This document shows, in pieces, positions 1-10,621 of a stretch of DNA of 64,000 nt (position 1 is the first letter of the stretch; each line of letters opens with the position of its first letter). The DNA lies in the NCBI GenBank assembly GCA_946406115.1, contig OX291546.1, positions 17,415,019 to 17,479,018 on the forward strand, written 5' to 3'. Origin of the DNA: Apoda limacodes (taxonomy: Eukaryota; Arthropoda; Insecta; Lepidoptera; Limacodidae). The position numbers and the translations under genes were made by a program. Below the pieces are notes generated by a model that ran no database searches, was not told the DNA's origin, and saw only the letters and a list, made by a program, of their open reading frames with translations.

Positions 1-390
1 ATAAACGGCGAATACATCGCCCACCTAAGGTTTGCGGACGACATTGTTAATATGGCATAGTCATTGGAAGAACTGAGCGAAATGTTACACTCCCTAGATG
101 AATCCTCTCGACGAGAGGGCCTTGGCATGAATTTGGATAAGACAAAAGTCATGTTCAACCAACACGTCGTGACAATGCCAGTATACGTTGCGGGTACCTT
201 ACTCGAAGTTGTCCAGGATTATGTGTACCTTGGACAAAAAACCCAACTGGGTCAAGTCTTTACGTCGCCTATACCGCAAAGTCTAAAGACGAAAGTCTAT
301 GACCAATGTGTCCTACCAGTCATGACTTACGCCGCCGAAACGTGGACACTTACAGCAGGGCTGGTTCACAAGTTCAAAGTCGCACGGCGC
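1..390 (+). pseudogene. RTE-type LINE reverse transcriptase, C-terminal fragment
   Basis: Reading frame 1 opens with the palm motif FADD (31-42), followed by an in-frame TAG at 58 and then a stretch of about 100 residues that includes LDKTKVMFN, YVYLGQ, IPQSLKTKVYDQCVLPVMTY and AETWTLT. These are the usual thumb-region blocks of RTE-like endonuclease/reverse transcriptase proteins of insects. The segment between YLGQ and the IPQ block is shorter than in relatives by roughly 25 residues, so I infer an internal in-frame deletion. The element is cut by the window edge on the left and loses similarity near 390. One stop plus a deletion make it a dead copy, sitting in intron 4 of the ABC transporter, antisense to it. 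Confidence 0.85.
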
Positions 391-447
391 GCAACACAGC
401 ATAATTATAATATATGTCAAACGAACGAATACAAATTTTGTTTATGA

Positions 448-984
448 CACAATAGTACAGTATTTAATTTAATTTATTGTAATAGTACATATAAATAACT
501 AAAAGCATTTTTATCGTAAGTATTTCCAGATTTCAAGGCTACATAGACCATTTGATCACGAACGCATTCTCTGAGCTGGAAAACATCATGTATAACACAA
601 AATACTAAATAAAATATTAAGACTACAATTATCTAGATAATTTTTTGTGAAAGAATTTCTTTCCGCGACAGTACAAATAATGATGAGGTCATGTAAAAAA
701 AATTTGGAATGTAATTTACGATAGAATAATATACGATTCTGATAAATCTAAAACATAATAAATAAAAGAAATAAAAAGAAAAATGTGTGTAAACCCAGTT
801 TACCCACTCTTACAATTTTAGTAAAACCAGTTTTGTGACCCCTTGTGGTGATGATTTGAAAGAAAGTGCACCCCTTGCACCCCGCGTCCCTACATCAAAC
901 ACATCTAAAAAATGAATTCTGCGCAGTCAAACTTTCAGCGCTAAACTTAGGTGCCGGTATGTATACTAAAGTCTACGGTCACTT
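448..984. other. AT-rich intron sequence, no gene seen
   Basis: No credible coding segment in either strand. A short stretch at 563-580 (aacgcattctctgagc) recurs in altered form near 5229 and 6328, so part of this region is probably an old dispersed repeat. Confidence 0.5.
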
Positions 985-1335
985 AAAGTTGTAAGAAAAT
1001 TAAGCTTGAGTTGAGTCAATGCAATAAAAAAATATACCCAAAATACAGATATTTTTGTCTCATATTGTGACACAAATAAATCAAAACCTATGGGGTACTT
1101 CCCGTTGACCTAGAATCATGAACTCTGGTAAGAAGAAATTTCATGTATCATACACAAAGGAAAAAATCTGGAAACCGTAAATTTGTTGTTACAGCACAAA
1201 AAAACTTATTTGCAGTTGGTAAAGTAACCGCGACAACAGTTGTCCAACGGCAAAGTTATGTTTGTCCCTCAATACAGTTTATCTTTAACGGAACCCTCGG
1301 TGCACGAGTGTGACTCGCACTTGTCCAGTTTTTTT
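985..1335 (+). repeat. Dispersed repeat ending in the GGAACCC...ACTCGCACTTG block
   Basis: From the cgcaataaaaaaatat-like block (about 1018) to the end block near 1289-1330 this matches, by eye, the repeat at 22720-22900 and ends in the same ggaaccct...gactcgcacttg tail seen at 24950-24985 and 50300-50345. It is a copy of a high-copy interspersed family without coding capacity. Confidence 0.6.
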
Positions 1336-2350
1336 TTCCATTATTTCAAGCAAAATTTTAAACAAAAATGTATAAAATGTTTTGTGCAGAATGTTACTGG
1401 GTGTTTGAAATATAAGTAATAATATAAGGTCGACCGCGGCTTTAGGTAACCGGAGGGCTGGCAGCTTCCTGTGCCAAAGGATCAGGTTGGGCATCCAAAG
1501 AGGTCATGCTGCCAGCATTCTGGGCACCGCTATACCAAATGATTTTCTAAAAGACATATTTCATTAATTAGGTTATAATTTTTTTTAGATTACGATTTTT
1601 GATAGTAGTAATAATGTTTTTGGATTAATAAGTAAAATAACCCTAGAAGCCGATTGCAGTGCCACCTACCGGGTGCAATTGTGAATCTAAACCATCCAGC
1701 GATTAGTTGTTTCTAAGTTTATAAAATAGTAAAAGAAATTCATTAAATACAAAAAATTACATCCTTAATAATAATACTTCCAAAATTAATAACAACGTTT
1801 TGTTAAATGACTTATTGGAGTGAGAGGCGTTTGGCTGCACGGAGGTTTGAACAAAAGGTTTTTAATTTTCACTCTACGGAACCCTAACCATAAGTAAAAA
1901 AAATATTTATTAACTGTTAGATGTTTTATTATACCTATCTGTGAAAAAGATATCGATGTCTCAGCCTAGAATGATGGGATATCGTAAATTGTATTTGTTG
2001 TGTATATAGATTATTTTTCTATCGAGAAAATTATTTCTAATCGTGTTTTTGCAAATTTCATGCTGAAACAATTAGGTTTTTTTTTCACTGCTTTTCATCG
2101 ACTCATTTCTTAGTAAAGGACACGCACTTGGCCGATTTTGTCATGAAGCTGTGCTAACCAGAACGACAATATCCTAAATCTAAAAGCTCATTCTAAATAA
2201 AACTAATTTACAGAAAGGAGTAAGTGTTTTCGGGACCAACTCCTTACAAGCGTGTTTAATCTATCTAAAACTACGTGGATTCTATACATAGTATAAAACA
2301 AAGTCACTTCCCGCCGTCTGTAGCGATGTGTGGATGTGTGCTTAGATCTT
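1336..2350. other. AT-rich intron sequence, no gene seen
   Basis: I see no coding, RNA or clear mobile structure. A fragment acgcacttggccgatttt at about 2122-2140 is the tail of the dispersed GTTCCG repeat family found elsewhere in the window. Confidence 0.5.
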
Positions 2351-2358
2351 TTAAGGTA

Positions 2359-2960
2359 GGACCGCCTAGGCGTAACTGCACTGCAGCGGAACCGAGCAAC
2401 ACGACGCGTATTTTTTTGGTAAACCGCACTTGAACTACAGCGGCGCTACAAAAATATATTCAGTAGCTAGGCAACCTCTAAGCAAGATATACGATGTTAT
2501 GTGAGGAACAGAAAAGGATCGAGCAAGAACAGGCAAGAAAAATGCGAAATTGACTGACCATTTACTTCCATTTCTTGGGCTATTTCAATCCAAAGTTGTT
2601 TTTTTATGCTGGAGACAATTTTGACAAAACGATCGCACTTCCAAGTATCTCGTTTGACTGACTATGAAAATGAAGTTTGTCGAACCACAGTCCGCGGAAG
2701 CGGAACTACACATCGCGACATTTTTGGTCAGTTGATGAACTTTGACACGCAGTTCTGCTGGAGTGTAGTTCCGTTGTCGCTTAGTACGTGTTGTCTTATA
2801 TAATTTCATATAAAGAATATTTGAACGCTCAGTTCAGCTGCGGTGCAGTTACGCCTAGTGCGTACAATTTTTCTTTTGTGAAAATTTAACTATAGGTATA
2901 GACTATCCTCTTAAATCACTCTACCTTGATGAAGGTAGGACCGCTAAGGCCATATAGACA
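2359..2960. repeat. Inverted-repeat element (MITE-like) with nested arms
   Basis: A 27-bp arm at 2366-2392 starting ctaggcgtaactgca is answered in inverted orientation at 2832-2858 with 25 of 27 matches. Inside lies a second, smaller inverted pair, cggaactacac at 2701-2711 and its complement at 2763-2773. The motif ggtaggaccgc found just outside the left arm (about 2355) is repeated in direct orientation near 2935. No transposase is encoded, so I read it as a non-autonomous DNA element. Its exact ends are not resolved. Confidence 0.55.
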
Positions 2961-3877
2961 GTCTATCTAAAAAACTCTCCGGCGCCTTTTTTGCCTTGAG
3001 AAAAGAAAAGCACAAGTTGCACCTGCAACTGAGAACCTGTTATTTCTTTCTATTTCATTCAAAGCGCTGCTACGGTCTTGAGTTCTGGGGAACAGCAGCA
3101 CAATCACAACGGGCTGTGAGAAATATATATAACACAAAACCCTCCAAAACACACCAGCTAAAGAAAAAAAGAATAATGACGTTGACTTCTTAATACATTT
3201 TTGGCATTGCAAAATTCTGAAGATAAAATCTTAACTTATTTCTCTATCGACAGAAGATACACAACATAACAGAGTGAAAACCTAAGAACCACAAAATGTA
3301 AACTTGTAAAAATAAGTAAGACCATGTACGCAACGGGTCCTAAAATATATAATAAAATCCCTAAGAACATATAAAATATAACTTCTGACACTATCTTCTT
3401 TTCTAGATTAAAAACTGGCTTTTTAAAGAATTCATGCAAATAACCAAACAGATTAAAATTAAAGTATGTAATTGAAATTATTAAAACAATGTTTACAGTT
3501 TAAAGTGTTGATATATAATTTTATTAAAATAAAGGAGTATCCGTATCGTCATAAAGATGTCCATTGGGTAAGTATCTAATAGAAATCCGCGCGGTGTGCC
3601 TAGTGTGAGTTTTCAACGCTTCTATCAAAATACATGTTTGAAAATGCAGGAGTGTCTCTAGCGGACGCGTTTCGAGACGGTTTTTTTCATAGGATTCATA
3701 ATGAATACGCAAACGCTATAGTGGAGTTACGAATACGCAAAAACTGACACTAAGCTCACAGGTGTAGCCTTGGGTAATAGCTACCCCTTTGATAGAACAC
3801 ATGGCGCTACAGCGCATCAACTGTAACGGCAGAGCAACGTCTACCCCGCCAGCTATAGATATAAAAAAACCTTTTAC
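2961..3877. other. Start of transporter intron 4, no gene seen
   Basis: This lies directly downstream (minus strand) of ABCC exon 4. The segment 3524-3715 is less AT-rich and opens a 62-codon minus frame, but I recognise no family and the opposite frames are also open. I leave it as unassigned, probably repeat-derived. I found no further ABCC exon here. Confidence 0.45.
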
Positions 3878-4103
3878 CTTGAACGAGACAGCTCTGTGCA
3901 AACATGACCGCAAGCGAGGCAAGTGTGGCCCAGCCAATGTGCTGCCATACGAGGTAGGAGACCACGGTTGCCACTATGGGCGTGATCCACAGACAGTGCA
4001 GAAACTGCGCCGCCAGGTCGAAGCGCATCACGTCGTTAGACATCAGGTTTATCACTTGTCCAGTCTCAGTCTTACTTAGTCCCGTTCGATCAAGTTTTAG
4101 TAT
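3878..4103 (-). CDS. ABCC4-like: ABC transporter ABCC4/MRP4-like, coding exon 4
   Basis: This exon encodes residues 177-251 of the predicted protein, 75 codons plus one base. It begins ILKLDRTGLSKTETGQ, then INLMSNDVMRFD, the highly conserved cytoplasmic-loop signature of ABCC transporters, followed by two hydrophobic stretches (roughly residues 207-225 and 230-248) that fit transmembrane helices 3 and 4 of the first membrane domain. The acceptor reads ttttgtag just above 4103 and the donor gtaaaagg just below 3878, so it enters in phase 0 and leaves in phase 1. ABCC4 proteins export organic anions, conjugates and nucleotides across the plasma membrane. Both ATP-binding domains lie beyond the window. 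The exon is more GC-rich than its surroundings and shows no damage. Confidence 0.93.
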
Positions 4104-4280
4104 CTACAAAAAATGTTTGATTTGTTACCAGACAAATTAAACTGTTTATTTTAAAACTAATATGTATGTTCGAACCTTACACATGTACCCTTTAGCTCGA
4201 AATATTGGGGTTTTAAGGTCATCTGCGCAGTTCGCAGTCTCTTATTCACCTAAACCATGGTGGGTTCCGAAAAATAACTA

Positions 4281-4860
4281 TTGGAACTTTGCAACCGATT
4301 CGCGTTGTTGATCAAAAATACAACGATTTCACGATTTTCGCCTGTGCAGATTCTGCCAGCAAGCGCGGAAGAGTACATATTCCGAAGTTATCGAAATCAG
4401 AATCTTATGAGGAAGATACAGGCGATGCCTTCTGCGTCGCTGAAATGGCATACTCGAAACGAGCAAATACGCTTCGATATCTGCTACTTCAACACATGCT
4501 CCATTGAGGAAGCGATAGAGAAAACTAAAGGCATCGGAAATATTTGCGAAACGCCTCGGGAGGAGTTAACTGACGAAACTGAGGACGTATGACGGAAGAA
4601 CCCATTTTCTCTAAGCCTGAGATACTTCCAGAAGACGAAAACTTATAAGAATTTGTAGTCTTAAAAATCGCCAAATCCCGCGGCACAACAAACTGGCGAT
4701 AGTGCGCACCCTTGGCCAGCCACTACACCGACGATATTTCGGACATTAACATAGGCAAGATAGATTACACTTGAGCAACTCAAGAGCAATAAAGTGCCAG
4801 ATGAAGACGGTATCACAGCGGAGTTGTTGGGTGCCAATGGAACACACACACGTTTAATTT
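4281..4860 (+). pseudogene. RTE-type LINE relic, linker and start of RT domain
   Basis: In shifting frames this carries FNTCSIEEAIEKTKGIGN, a TEDGRMTEEPIFSKPEIL-like segment split by a stop, HYTDDISDIN, and finally QLKSNKVPDEDGITAELLG at about 4770-4835. The last block is the first conserved RT motif of RTE-like elements (usually K-APG-DGITAELL). Blocks are collinear with that family but interrupted by several stops and frame changes, so the 103-codon open frame at 4281 is a fragment of this relic and not a gene. It lies in intron 3 of the transporter, antisense to it. Confidence 0.75.
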
Positions 4861-4882
4861 AACGGCGCCTGCAGCGTGGAGT

Positions 4883-4904
4883 AGGGGTAGGGGTAGGGTA
4901 GGGG
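4883..4904 (+). other. G-tract cluster, possible G-quadruplex
   Basis: Four tandem tagggg/taggg units in a row give four runs of three to four G separated by TA. This fits the usual G-quadruplex pattern and resembles a telomere-like microsatellite, though not the insect TTAGG unit. Confidence 0.6.
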
Positions 4905-4994
4905 ATATCGTGGTTCTATTTTTCTAAAAAAAGGTAAAGCGCTCCTAAAGAATTACAGTCCGATCTCACTTCTAAGCCATGTCTTTAAGTAGCA

Positions 4995-5180
4995 AGCTTT
5001 TAACCCCGGCTCCGCCCGCGTTAAATTGGGTTATCGGCGGATTCCTACGGCTAGTCTTTGTATATAGTCAAAGTTTGCTATAGCAAGCTATAGCTGTAGC
5101 TAGAGTTAGTTCACATAAAATATAGTTACTAGATATTACTGCGGGAACTTTGTCGGAATAAAGTGTAGCCTATGTCCTTC
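4995..5180 (+). repeat. Dispersed lepidopteran-type repeat (AGCTTTTGCC...family), truncated
   Basis: Starts with aagcttttaaccccggctc and cgcccgcgttaaattgggtt atcggcg, matching the heads of the copies at 10985, 19165, 30560 and 36060. The 3' part with the atttataatattag ending is missing here. Confidence 0.6.
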
Positions 5181-5660
5181 TCGTCATGTAAATAATTCTT
5201 GTCCCAAAAATCAGCTACAGTGCGGCCGCTCAGAGAATGAGCATGATGTAGCCTTAAAATGGGAAAAAAATTACGATAAAAAATAGTCGTTTATATGTAG
5301 TATAGCAATAAATTAAATTAAATACTGTACTATTGTATCATGAACAAAATTTGTAGTAGTTTGGCGTAAAATGTAATGTTAAATAAATAAGAAAGTACCT
5401 ATACTCTTGCTTTGCTCGTTTTTTTTAACAACGCCATCTATTGTCAAGAATCTTTAGTGTTACCGTGTCGGTAAAAATAATAGTATCACTACTCGCCAAT
5501 AGATGTCAGGAAGAGTCATATTTTTCAGTTTATTATTGCCTGAAAACACGGATAAAACGGCGTTTTCTAAAAATGAAACCTTTTTTAGAAATCGATGTAT
5601 CGTCCCCTACATACTAAATTTCATGAAAATCGTTAGAGTCGTTTCCGAAATATATCTATA
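5181..5660. other. Transporter intron 3, no gene seen
   Basis: AT-rich sequence without coding signal. The segment near 5570-5660 (gaaatcgatg..., catgaaaatcgttagagtc) looks like a fragment of an old repeat, but I cannot place it. Confidence 0.4.
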
Positions 5661-5663
5661 AAA

Positions 5664-5948
5664 ATATGTCGCAGTCATCTAGATAAATTAGCCAGTTTAT
5701 TGGACGCCTAGGCAGATATTCAAGTATGGAAAAGAAAGAAACAGAAATCGCTCTGTATAAGTCATGTATGTTGGGTTAGGTTCAGTTTCTCTTGTGTGAA
5801 CGTAGATGCAGAGCGAGCATAGCGAGCGGAGCGTTCCATTCAAGTTTCACATAATCTGTTCAGTTATATGATAATTTCTTTTACATACTTAACAATCTGC
5901 CTAGGCGCCTACTTAACTGGCTAATTTAACCAGATGGCGGCGACATAT
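5664..5948. repeat. MITE with 54-bp terminal inverted repeats
   Basis: Arms 5664-5717 and 5895-5948 pair in inverted orientation with 46 of 54 matches, including taaattagccagtt and gcctaggcagat. The 177-bp centre contains a GC-rich cluster gcgagcatagcgagcggagc. No coding capacity and no clear target duplication. It lies in intron 3 of the transporter. Confidence 0.75.
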
Positions 5949-6076
5949 ACATACTCGTATATACAAAAATTTCTCGTTTTAAGGTATTAGATATATGTAG
6001 TATTTATGTTACGTAAATATTATTTTTTAATTAATTAGCTGCGCTGTGCCAAGGTTACGTCTATTATCAATTGCAC

Positions 6077-6301
6077 TAGAGATGTGGTAAAATACTAGAT
6101 AATAGTATCATTTACAGTAGGTAATAGTATTTTTCGCATCATGAATATCTAGTGAAATGATTTTTAGGTAGTATGGTTAATATGTCAAAACATTTTTATT
6201 TATCATCTTTACGTTAGTAACAAATACTTTAATACTCTTTACTTAAATCGGTTATAAATACCTAGTATTTAGGTACTAGTGTTACTTATTGCCCATCACT
6301 A
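6077..6301. repeat. Possible hAT-type MITE with short diverged ends
   Basis: The left end tagagatgtggtaaa and the complement of the right end, tagtgatgggcaata, resemble each other and the common hAT terminus. The interior is only ata/agta-rich sequence. Target duplications are not visible, so this is tentative. Confidence 0.35.
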
Positions 6302-6613
6302 GTTAGTACACGTGTCATGTGACAAGAACGCATGCTCTGAGCGGCCGAAATATAATTAGTTGCTCTGTAGCGAAGTTAAGAAATAACAAACAAATAAACA
6401 AGCATGCGAAGTGAAAAATATAATTTATCCAAGATATTGGGTTCTACGGATTTCTTTCCAAAAAAATAATACAAATCAAACTTCACCTGGTACAGTGAAA
6501 AATCCCTGACGACGACGTACGTAGGGGTTGGTATTTGTGCTCGTACTGAGTGTTACAAGCCGTATCTTCTTTTATCTAGTTTTTTAATTAATAAACTAAA
6601 AGAAAAACAATAC

Positions 6614-6821
6614 CTTTCTGTATATTAGTGAACAGCATGCCACTCGAACTCTCATTCCCACTACTCCTTGTATTAGGCGGTTTTGATTCATGAGTATTGC
6701 CGTAGAAATACTCATCAAATTCATAATAAAATTGTAAATATGTGCCTTAATGTATTCTTCCTTAGTTTTTGTGCCGGAAAAATATTCTATGAATAAAGTT
6801 AAAGTGTACGGCAATAAAGGC
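6614..6821 (-). CDS. ABCC4-like: ABC transporter ABCC4/MRP4-like, coding exon 3
   Basis: This exon completes codon W107 and encodes residues 108-176. It opens PLLPYTLTLFIEYFSG, the segment after the first membrane helix that in relatives reads PL-LG-L--YF, continues through a hydrophobic stretch (about residues 137-151, helix 2), and ends GMRVRVACCSLIYRK. The MR-RVA-C--IYRK block is diagnostic for ABCC proteins. The acceptor is ttttccag and the donor aaag/gtattg. The exon length of 208 nt keeps the frame between its neighbours exactly. Intron 3 to exon 4 is 2,510 nt and intron 2 is 761 nt. No stop or frameshift is present. Assignment to the C4-like subgroup, not C1, rests on the absence of an extra N-terminal membrane domain. 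Confidence 0.93.
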
Positions 6822-7064
6822 CTGGAAAAGAAGAAGTAAATTTAATTGGTATTTTTAATTATTAAGAATGTTAAAAATAAAAAGACTTCATGCAGTAAAG
6901 CCACTGGCGTCTCTCCGAGTGTTTATCTCTCCTCTTTATTACCATTATTGAGCTATTATCATTTTCTGTACATGGTAGGGGGAAGACCGCACTTGCCGCC
7001 GCTGTCTTAAACTACTACGGTGATTGGGATGCAGTTTCCTGAGTCACTGAATTCTCACCGTTGT

Positions 7065-7370
7065 TTTTTATTGACTACTTACTACCATCGCACTGCTCGC
7101 CATCGGCAAGTAATTCATTTTCACACCTTAGAACCTAAATGGTCACGTGCAGTATGGTTTCAGTGAAACTTTCTCCCGCGAAATCTTTAGTTGTGAAATG
7201 AGCTCCCGGTACGGTTCTTTTAAGGACTACAGTACTTCAAGAAATAAGTTATTAGATTTTTTGAAGGGTCGCCAAGGCGCGAGTGATACCCTAGGTGTTG
7301 CAAGAGTTCATAGGCTGCGATGACCATCACGCTGACCGCAAGCTTGTTTGCCACCTTAGGGATATAAAAT
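7065..7370 (+). repeat. CR1-like LINE 3' end, 5'-truncated copy
   Basis: This matches the last 300 bp of the CR1-like relic at 14570-14885: blocks ctaccatcgcactgctcgcc, tggtcacgtgcagtatgg, aaggactacagtact, gggtcgccaaggcgcgagtg, and the closing gcttgtttgccacctta. It contains frameshifts. It lies in intron 2/3 territory, antisense to the transporter. Confidence 0.8.
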
Positions 7371-7582
7371 AAAAATAAAAAATTGGAGCGATTGCATTTG
7401 ATTGAATCGTTATCCTGGAAAAATCACGATGCTGAAAATATAGTTTTTAATATTTTATTTGTTCCTTTGTACCAATGTATGTCCAATAAAAAAGTTGCAG
7501 TTTTCTAGATCACACGAAAGATCATCTATAGCACATAAGCAGTGGTGTGTGAATTAACGTATTTAATAATTTAAAAAATTAC

Positions 7583-7828
7583 CAGATAATAATATAGAGT
7601 ATGCCACCGAGAAATCCACAGAACAAATAATTCATCCAGAAGGTACGTATGATTGCTTTGGTTAGTGACGGTTTTGTGCCATTCATGTCGGCATTTTTTA
7701 CTTCAGCGTGCCATGTAGCCTCCAGCCGGTCACCTAACTTTTCTGATTGGCTAGCGACCGGCGCTTTCCATAGGTCTTCAACATCTAATCCATGTTTGTA
7801 TCCCCTGTAGAATAATTTGAAGGTCCAT
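7583..7828 (-). CDS. ABCC4-like: ABC transporter ABCC4/MRP4-like, coding exon 2
   Basis: The first base completes codon T25, then 81 codons encode residues 26-106 and two bases start W107. The product opens WTFKLFYRGYKHGLDVEDLW, followed by LGDRLEATWHAEV and a hydrophobic helix WMNYLFCGFLGGILYIII (helix 1). The order basic K-GYK, L--EDL, LG--LE--W--E, then helix 1 is that of ABCC4-type transporters. Acceptor ttgccag lies above 7828, donor ctg/gtaatt below 7583. The upstream exon in this window that fits by phase and by family motif is about 47 kb away at 54784-54857. The exon is undamaged. Confidence 0.92.
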
Positions 7829-7914
7829 CTGGCAACAAAAGAAATTATAGCGTCAAAAATGACATTTATGGCAATTTCTTACATGCTATACTTTACATGT
7901 ATATACAGAACAGC

Positions 7915-8010
7915 TGGTGGTGGCCGAGTGATATCTGTGTCTGCCTCGCGTTTTGACGAGCGAAGGTTCGATCCCGGCGTGATGAGCCGTTTTAGGGTTC
8001 CGTATACCCA
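7915..8010 (+). repeat. tRNA-derived SINE head
   Basis: A box-like tggccgagtga (7921-7931) and B box-like ggttcgatccc (7965-7975) lie at tRNA spacing, resembling the internal promoter of a leucine or serine tRNA. The arms do not fold into a full tRNA, and the sequence runs into gttttagggttccgtat, a dispersed repeat. I therefore read it as a SINE and not a tRNA gene. Confidence 0.55.
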
Positions 8011-8239
8011 GAGGGTGCCAAAGGGGCTGAATTAGGGGCAAGTCCCCCAGTACCGCACACCTAAGCTTAGATGGCAGTTACAAAAGACTCTCTTACTCTG
8101 ATGAAGTGGTGTGCTTGGACTCATTAATTTTAGTACAACTGTAGTATTAGACATTTTTTCCGTATTTTCAATTGCACTTTTTGAGTTTTGTAGGTGCCAA
8201 TGACTTTTTACAACGCTTAGGTATATTAGTTTCACCTCT

Positions 8240-9893
8240 TTGGGTAAAATATTGCAATCGTAATTTATATCACTTCCTGACTAGCTAGAAATCTCATATT
8301 TTTAGGGAAGCTCGGTGACAATACAATAATCAAAGAACAACAGCAAAACATCAATATTTACTACCATTCATAAACTTATTTTTTTATGGAAATTTAGTTC
8401 ACAAAATTGTAGTTCTAACAGCGGCACCTATGTGATGTATTAAGTAACGAGATACATAATCCGTTGTGTACAATTTGAATGGACCGAAGGAAAAATGAGT
8501 TTACATGTGAATAATTAAAGATGTCGCTACTAATAAGTTTATGCTTGAACAAAGTTACACCAAACTACGCTTTTAAAACTGAACTAAAAAGTAGAAAAAA
8601 GCGTGGGCACTTTTTAACTATCATCATACAGCAATACAATCATAAGTATGGGGGATTATTTTTTACTTTGTAGTCAACTGTTTATAAGCTTGGTTTTCAA
8701 ATGTTTTTTATTATTATTCAAGATCCTTCCTTTCAGAAATAATAAAATATTACCGTAAACATTGGAAAAAAACAACATAATTGTAATAATTCGGTAATAA
8801 GGGAAAAAATACTGTTCGATACTAGGGACTCAATGAAGGATCTACACACTGAGCTATAGCTCATATATATATATATATATTTATATGCCAAAATATACCC
8901 TTACAAAACTTAAATATATTTTTCGTCCCATCTATTCGAAAATAGGCGAAAGGTTTCTCGATAAGCGCAAGCAAAAATGGGTCATTCCGACGCTCTTAAT
9001 AACAGTGACGAAATTACTTGAATTCGAAACACCATTTAATTATAAAATTTGAATGCATTTCGCTTTAATAAATTCCAGGGGGCTTAGACTTCTCAAATAT
9101 AGCGTCATGAAAAAAAGAATGAAATCGAACAAAATGTATGAGCATGAAGTTTATGACGTCACTTGCTATCGATAAAAAAAAAACAGACTTGTTGCTTTTC
9201 TATGCTATCGATACCATCACCAAGCCACTGTGGAGCGCCTAAACGAAAGTTGTCTATACATTAGGTAGCCATATTGCAGCTTTACAAACGCGATTCCTTT
9301 TTGATATTCGTTAAGTAAGCCTGCATTGGCCTAGACCCTGCGTGCGAATAAGCTTGGCGATTGCAATTGGCGGCTTGAAATCTATTGTGGATATTTATTA
9401 TATTTTAAAAGATATTTAGTATTTTGTTAATAAGGTATTTAAATATGAGGTTTGTATTTAATATTTGTACGATAGTTATTTATTTGTCTCTGATATGAAG
9501 ACATATACCTACCTAAATAAAGATGCTAATTAGGTATATTGAATCTTTAATCATTGTTATATTTTCGCAACATCAGAAGCAACATTTTGTAATTAAATAT
9601 GATCGGCAATAAAAAAGCGAGCCTGCCGAAGCGGCATTGGTTAAACACAAATTAAATAAAATACGCGGGAACTTCTTATTTGTTTTTTTTATTACAGTTA
9701 TCAAAATATTACAGACAATTTTAATTTGATACACACAAATTAAATATAAAAATTTGGTAATTTAGTTTTATATTCATATTGAATATATTCAATATTCTTC
9801 ACTACTAAAAGCATCTCTTATTTATTTTTCTCATAAAGGGGGATAAAATCTTTGGAGCCGTTTTCGATATTTAGATTACATATCTATATATAT

Positions 9894-9925
<32 letters not shown>

Positions 9926-10190
9926 GTCGTTTTTTTCCGTTTGTCAAACGAAAAAATTTTACATTACGTTTGACAATGCCTCAGTTAGGCCGGAGGTTAG
10001 CCGGCCACCTATGCAAAATGTGATATATTTGAGCCTTTTTTTAAAAAAAAGCTCAACGGCAAATTTTGGATTATAACGGATAAAAAACGGCAAATTTGGG
10101 TAAGTATATCCACAGAGTATACATTTGTTTTGTATTTCACTAAAAATGATATGCTAACTTCAAAGACCTTTCACACTGTTTACGAGATAT
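8240..10190. other. AT-rich intron 1 sequence, no gene seen
   Basis: I see no coding or RNA feature. It holds a short (AT)n run at about 8862-8882 and another at 9899-9925. The 74-codon frame through the second run is a product of the microsatellite. Confidence 0.5.
9899..9925. repeat. (TA)n microsatellite
   Basis: Thirteen consecutive TA units, preceded by an imperfect ctatatata stretch. Confidence 0.95.
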
Positions 10191-10192
10191 AA

Positions 10193-10307
10193 TACAACAA
10201 ATTTTTCTGACCTGGTGGTCAAACATATAAACTACAGTCGCCAGAATAAAATGCTGTGAACTTACATAACACTAGCGACAGACACCGGGTTAGAAAAATG
10301 TGTTGCA
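10193..10307. repeat. 115-bp MITE, copy 1
   Basis: Terminal inverted repeats run from tacaacaaatttttctgacc on the left to gggttagaaaaatgtgttgca on the right. Its reverse complement aligns along the whole length with 32033-32147, which is also 115 bp, at roughly 85 per cent identity by eye. Shared core blocks include gtaagttcacagcat and ggcgactgtagttt. It ends six bases before the target duplication of the P-like element. Confidence 0.8.
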
Positions 10308-10559
10308 CTATGCGTTCGACGCACTGACCTCTACTACTACCCACTGGACTGACTTTTCTATACAAATGACAGCTGATTTTGTGTGCCAATTTGAAACGCC
10401 ACCGCGAAAGTCTTAGGGAATTAATTTTGACGTATATTGTATATGGCAATGGCTTCTCTTGGTAGATTAAAAAATCATAAAAATTTGCTGAATTTAACTT
10501 AATTTGTCAGTGTTTTAGTGAGTTTTTGATTTTTTTTGTGTAATATCGAGTTTACAAAT

Positions 10560-10621
10560 ATGAGGAAATGTGTCTTATTCAAACGTTGCTACAAAAAAAA
10601 GAGTAACACGTCGTTTCACAG
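10560..10621 (+). pseudogene. THAP-like first exon of the P-like element
   Basis: The ATG at 10560 opens 20 codons reading MRKCVLFKRCYKKKSNTSFH, followed by AG and the donor gtacgtg. A methionine closely followed by C, a second C a few residues on, a basic stretch and an S-FH ending is how THAP zinc-finger domains start; the FH is usually followed by R-FP in the next exon. The cysteine spacing here is five residues, one more than the usual two to four, so the finger is either diverged or damaged. I found no convincing continuation exon before the inserted repeats. Its position 240 bp inside the left inverted repeat supports its being the transposase N-terminus. Confidence 0.5.

Noticed and set aside
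3524..3712. 62-codon minus-strand opening just downstream of ABCC exon 4
   Set aside because: It is not an ABCC segment, has no splice sites in the required phase, and shows no motif.
4281..4592. 103-codon ORF as a gene
   Set aside because: Its C-terminal half reads as the linker region of an RTE-type LINE that continues downstream through stops and frame changes.
7915..7985. tRNA gene
   Set aside because: A and B boxes are present, but the acceptor and anticodon stems do not pair; it is better read as a SINE head.
9852..10076. 74-codon plus-strand opening through the (TA)n tract
   Set aside because: It is created by the microsatellite (YIYIYI repeats) and has no motif or conservation signal.
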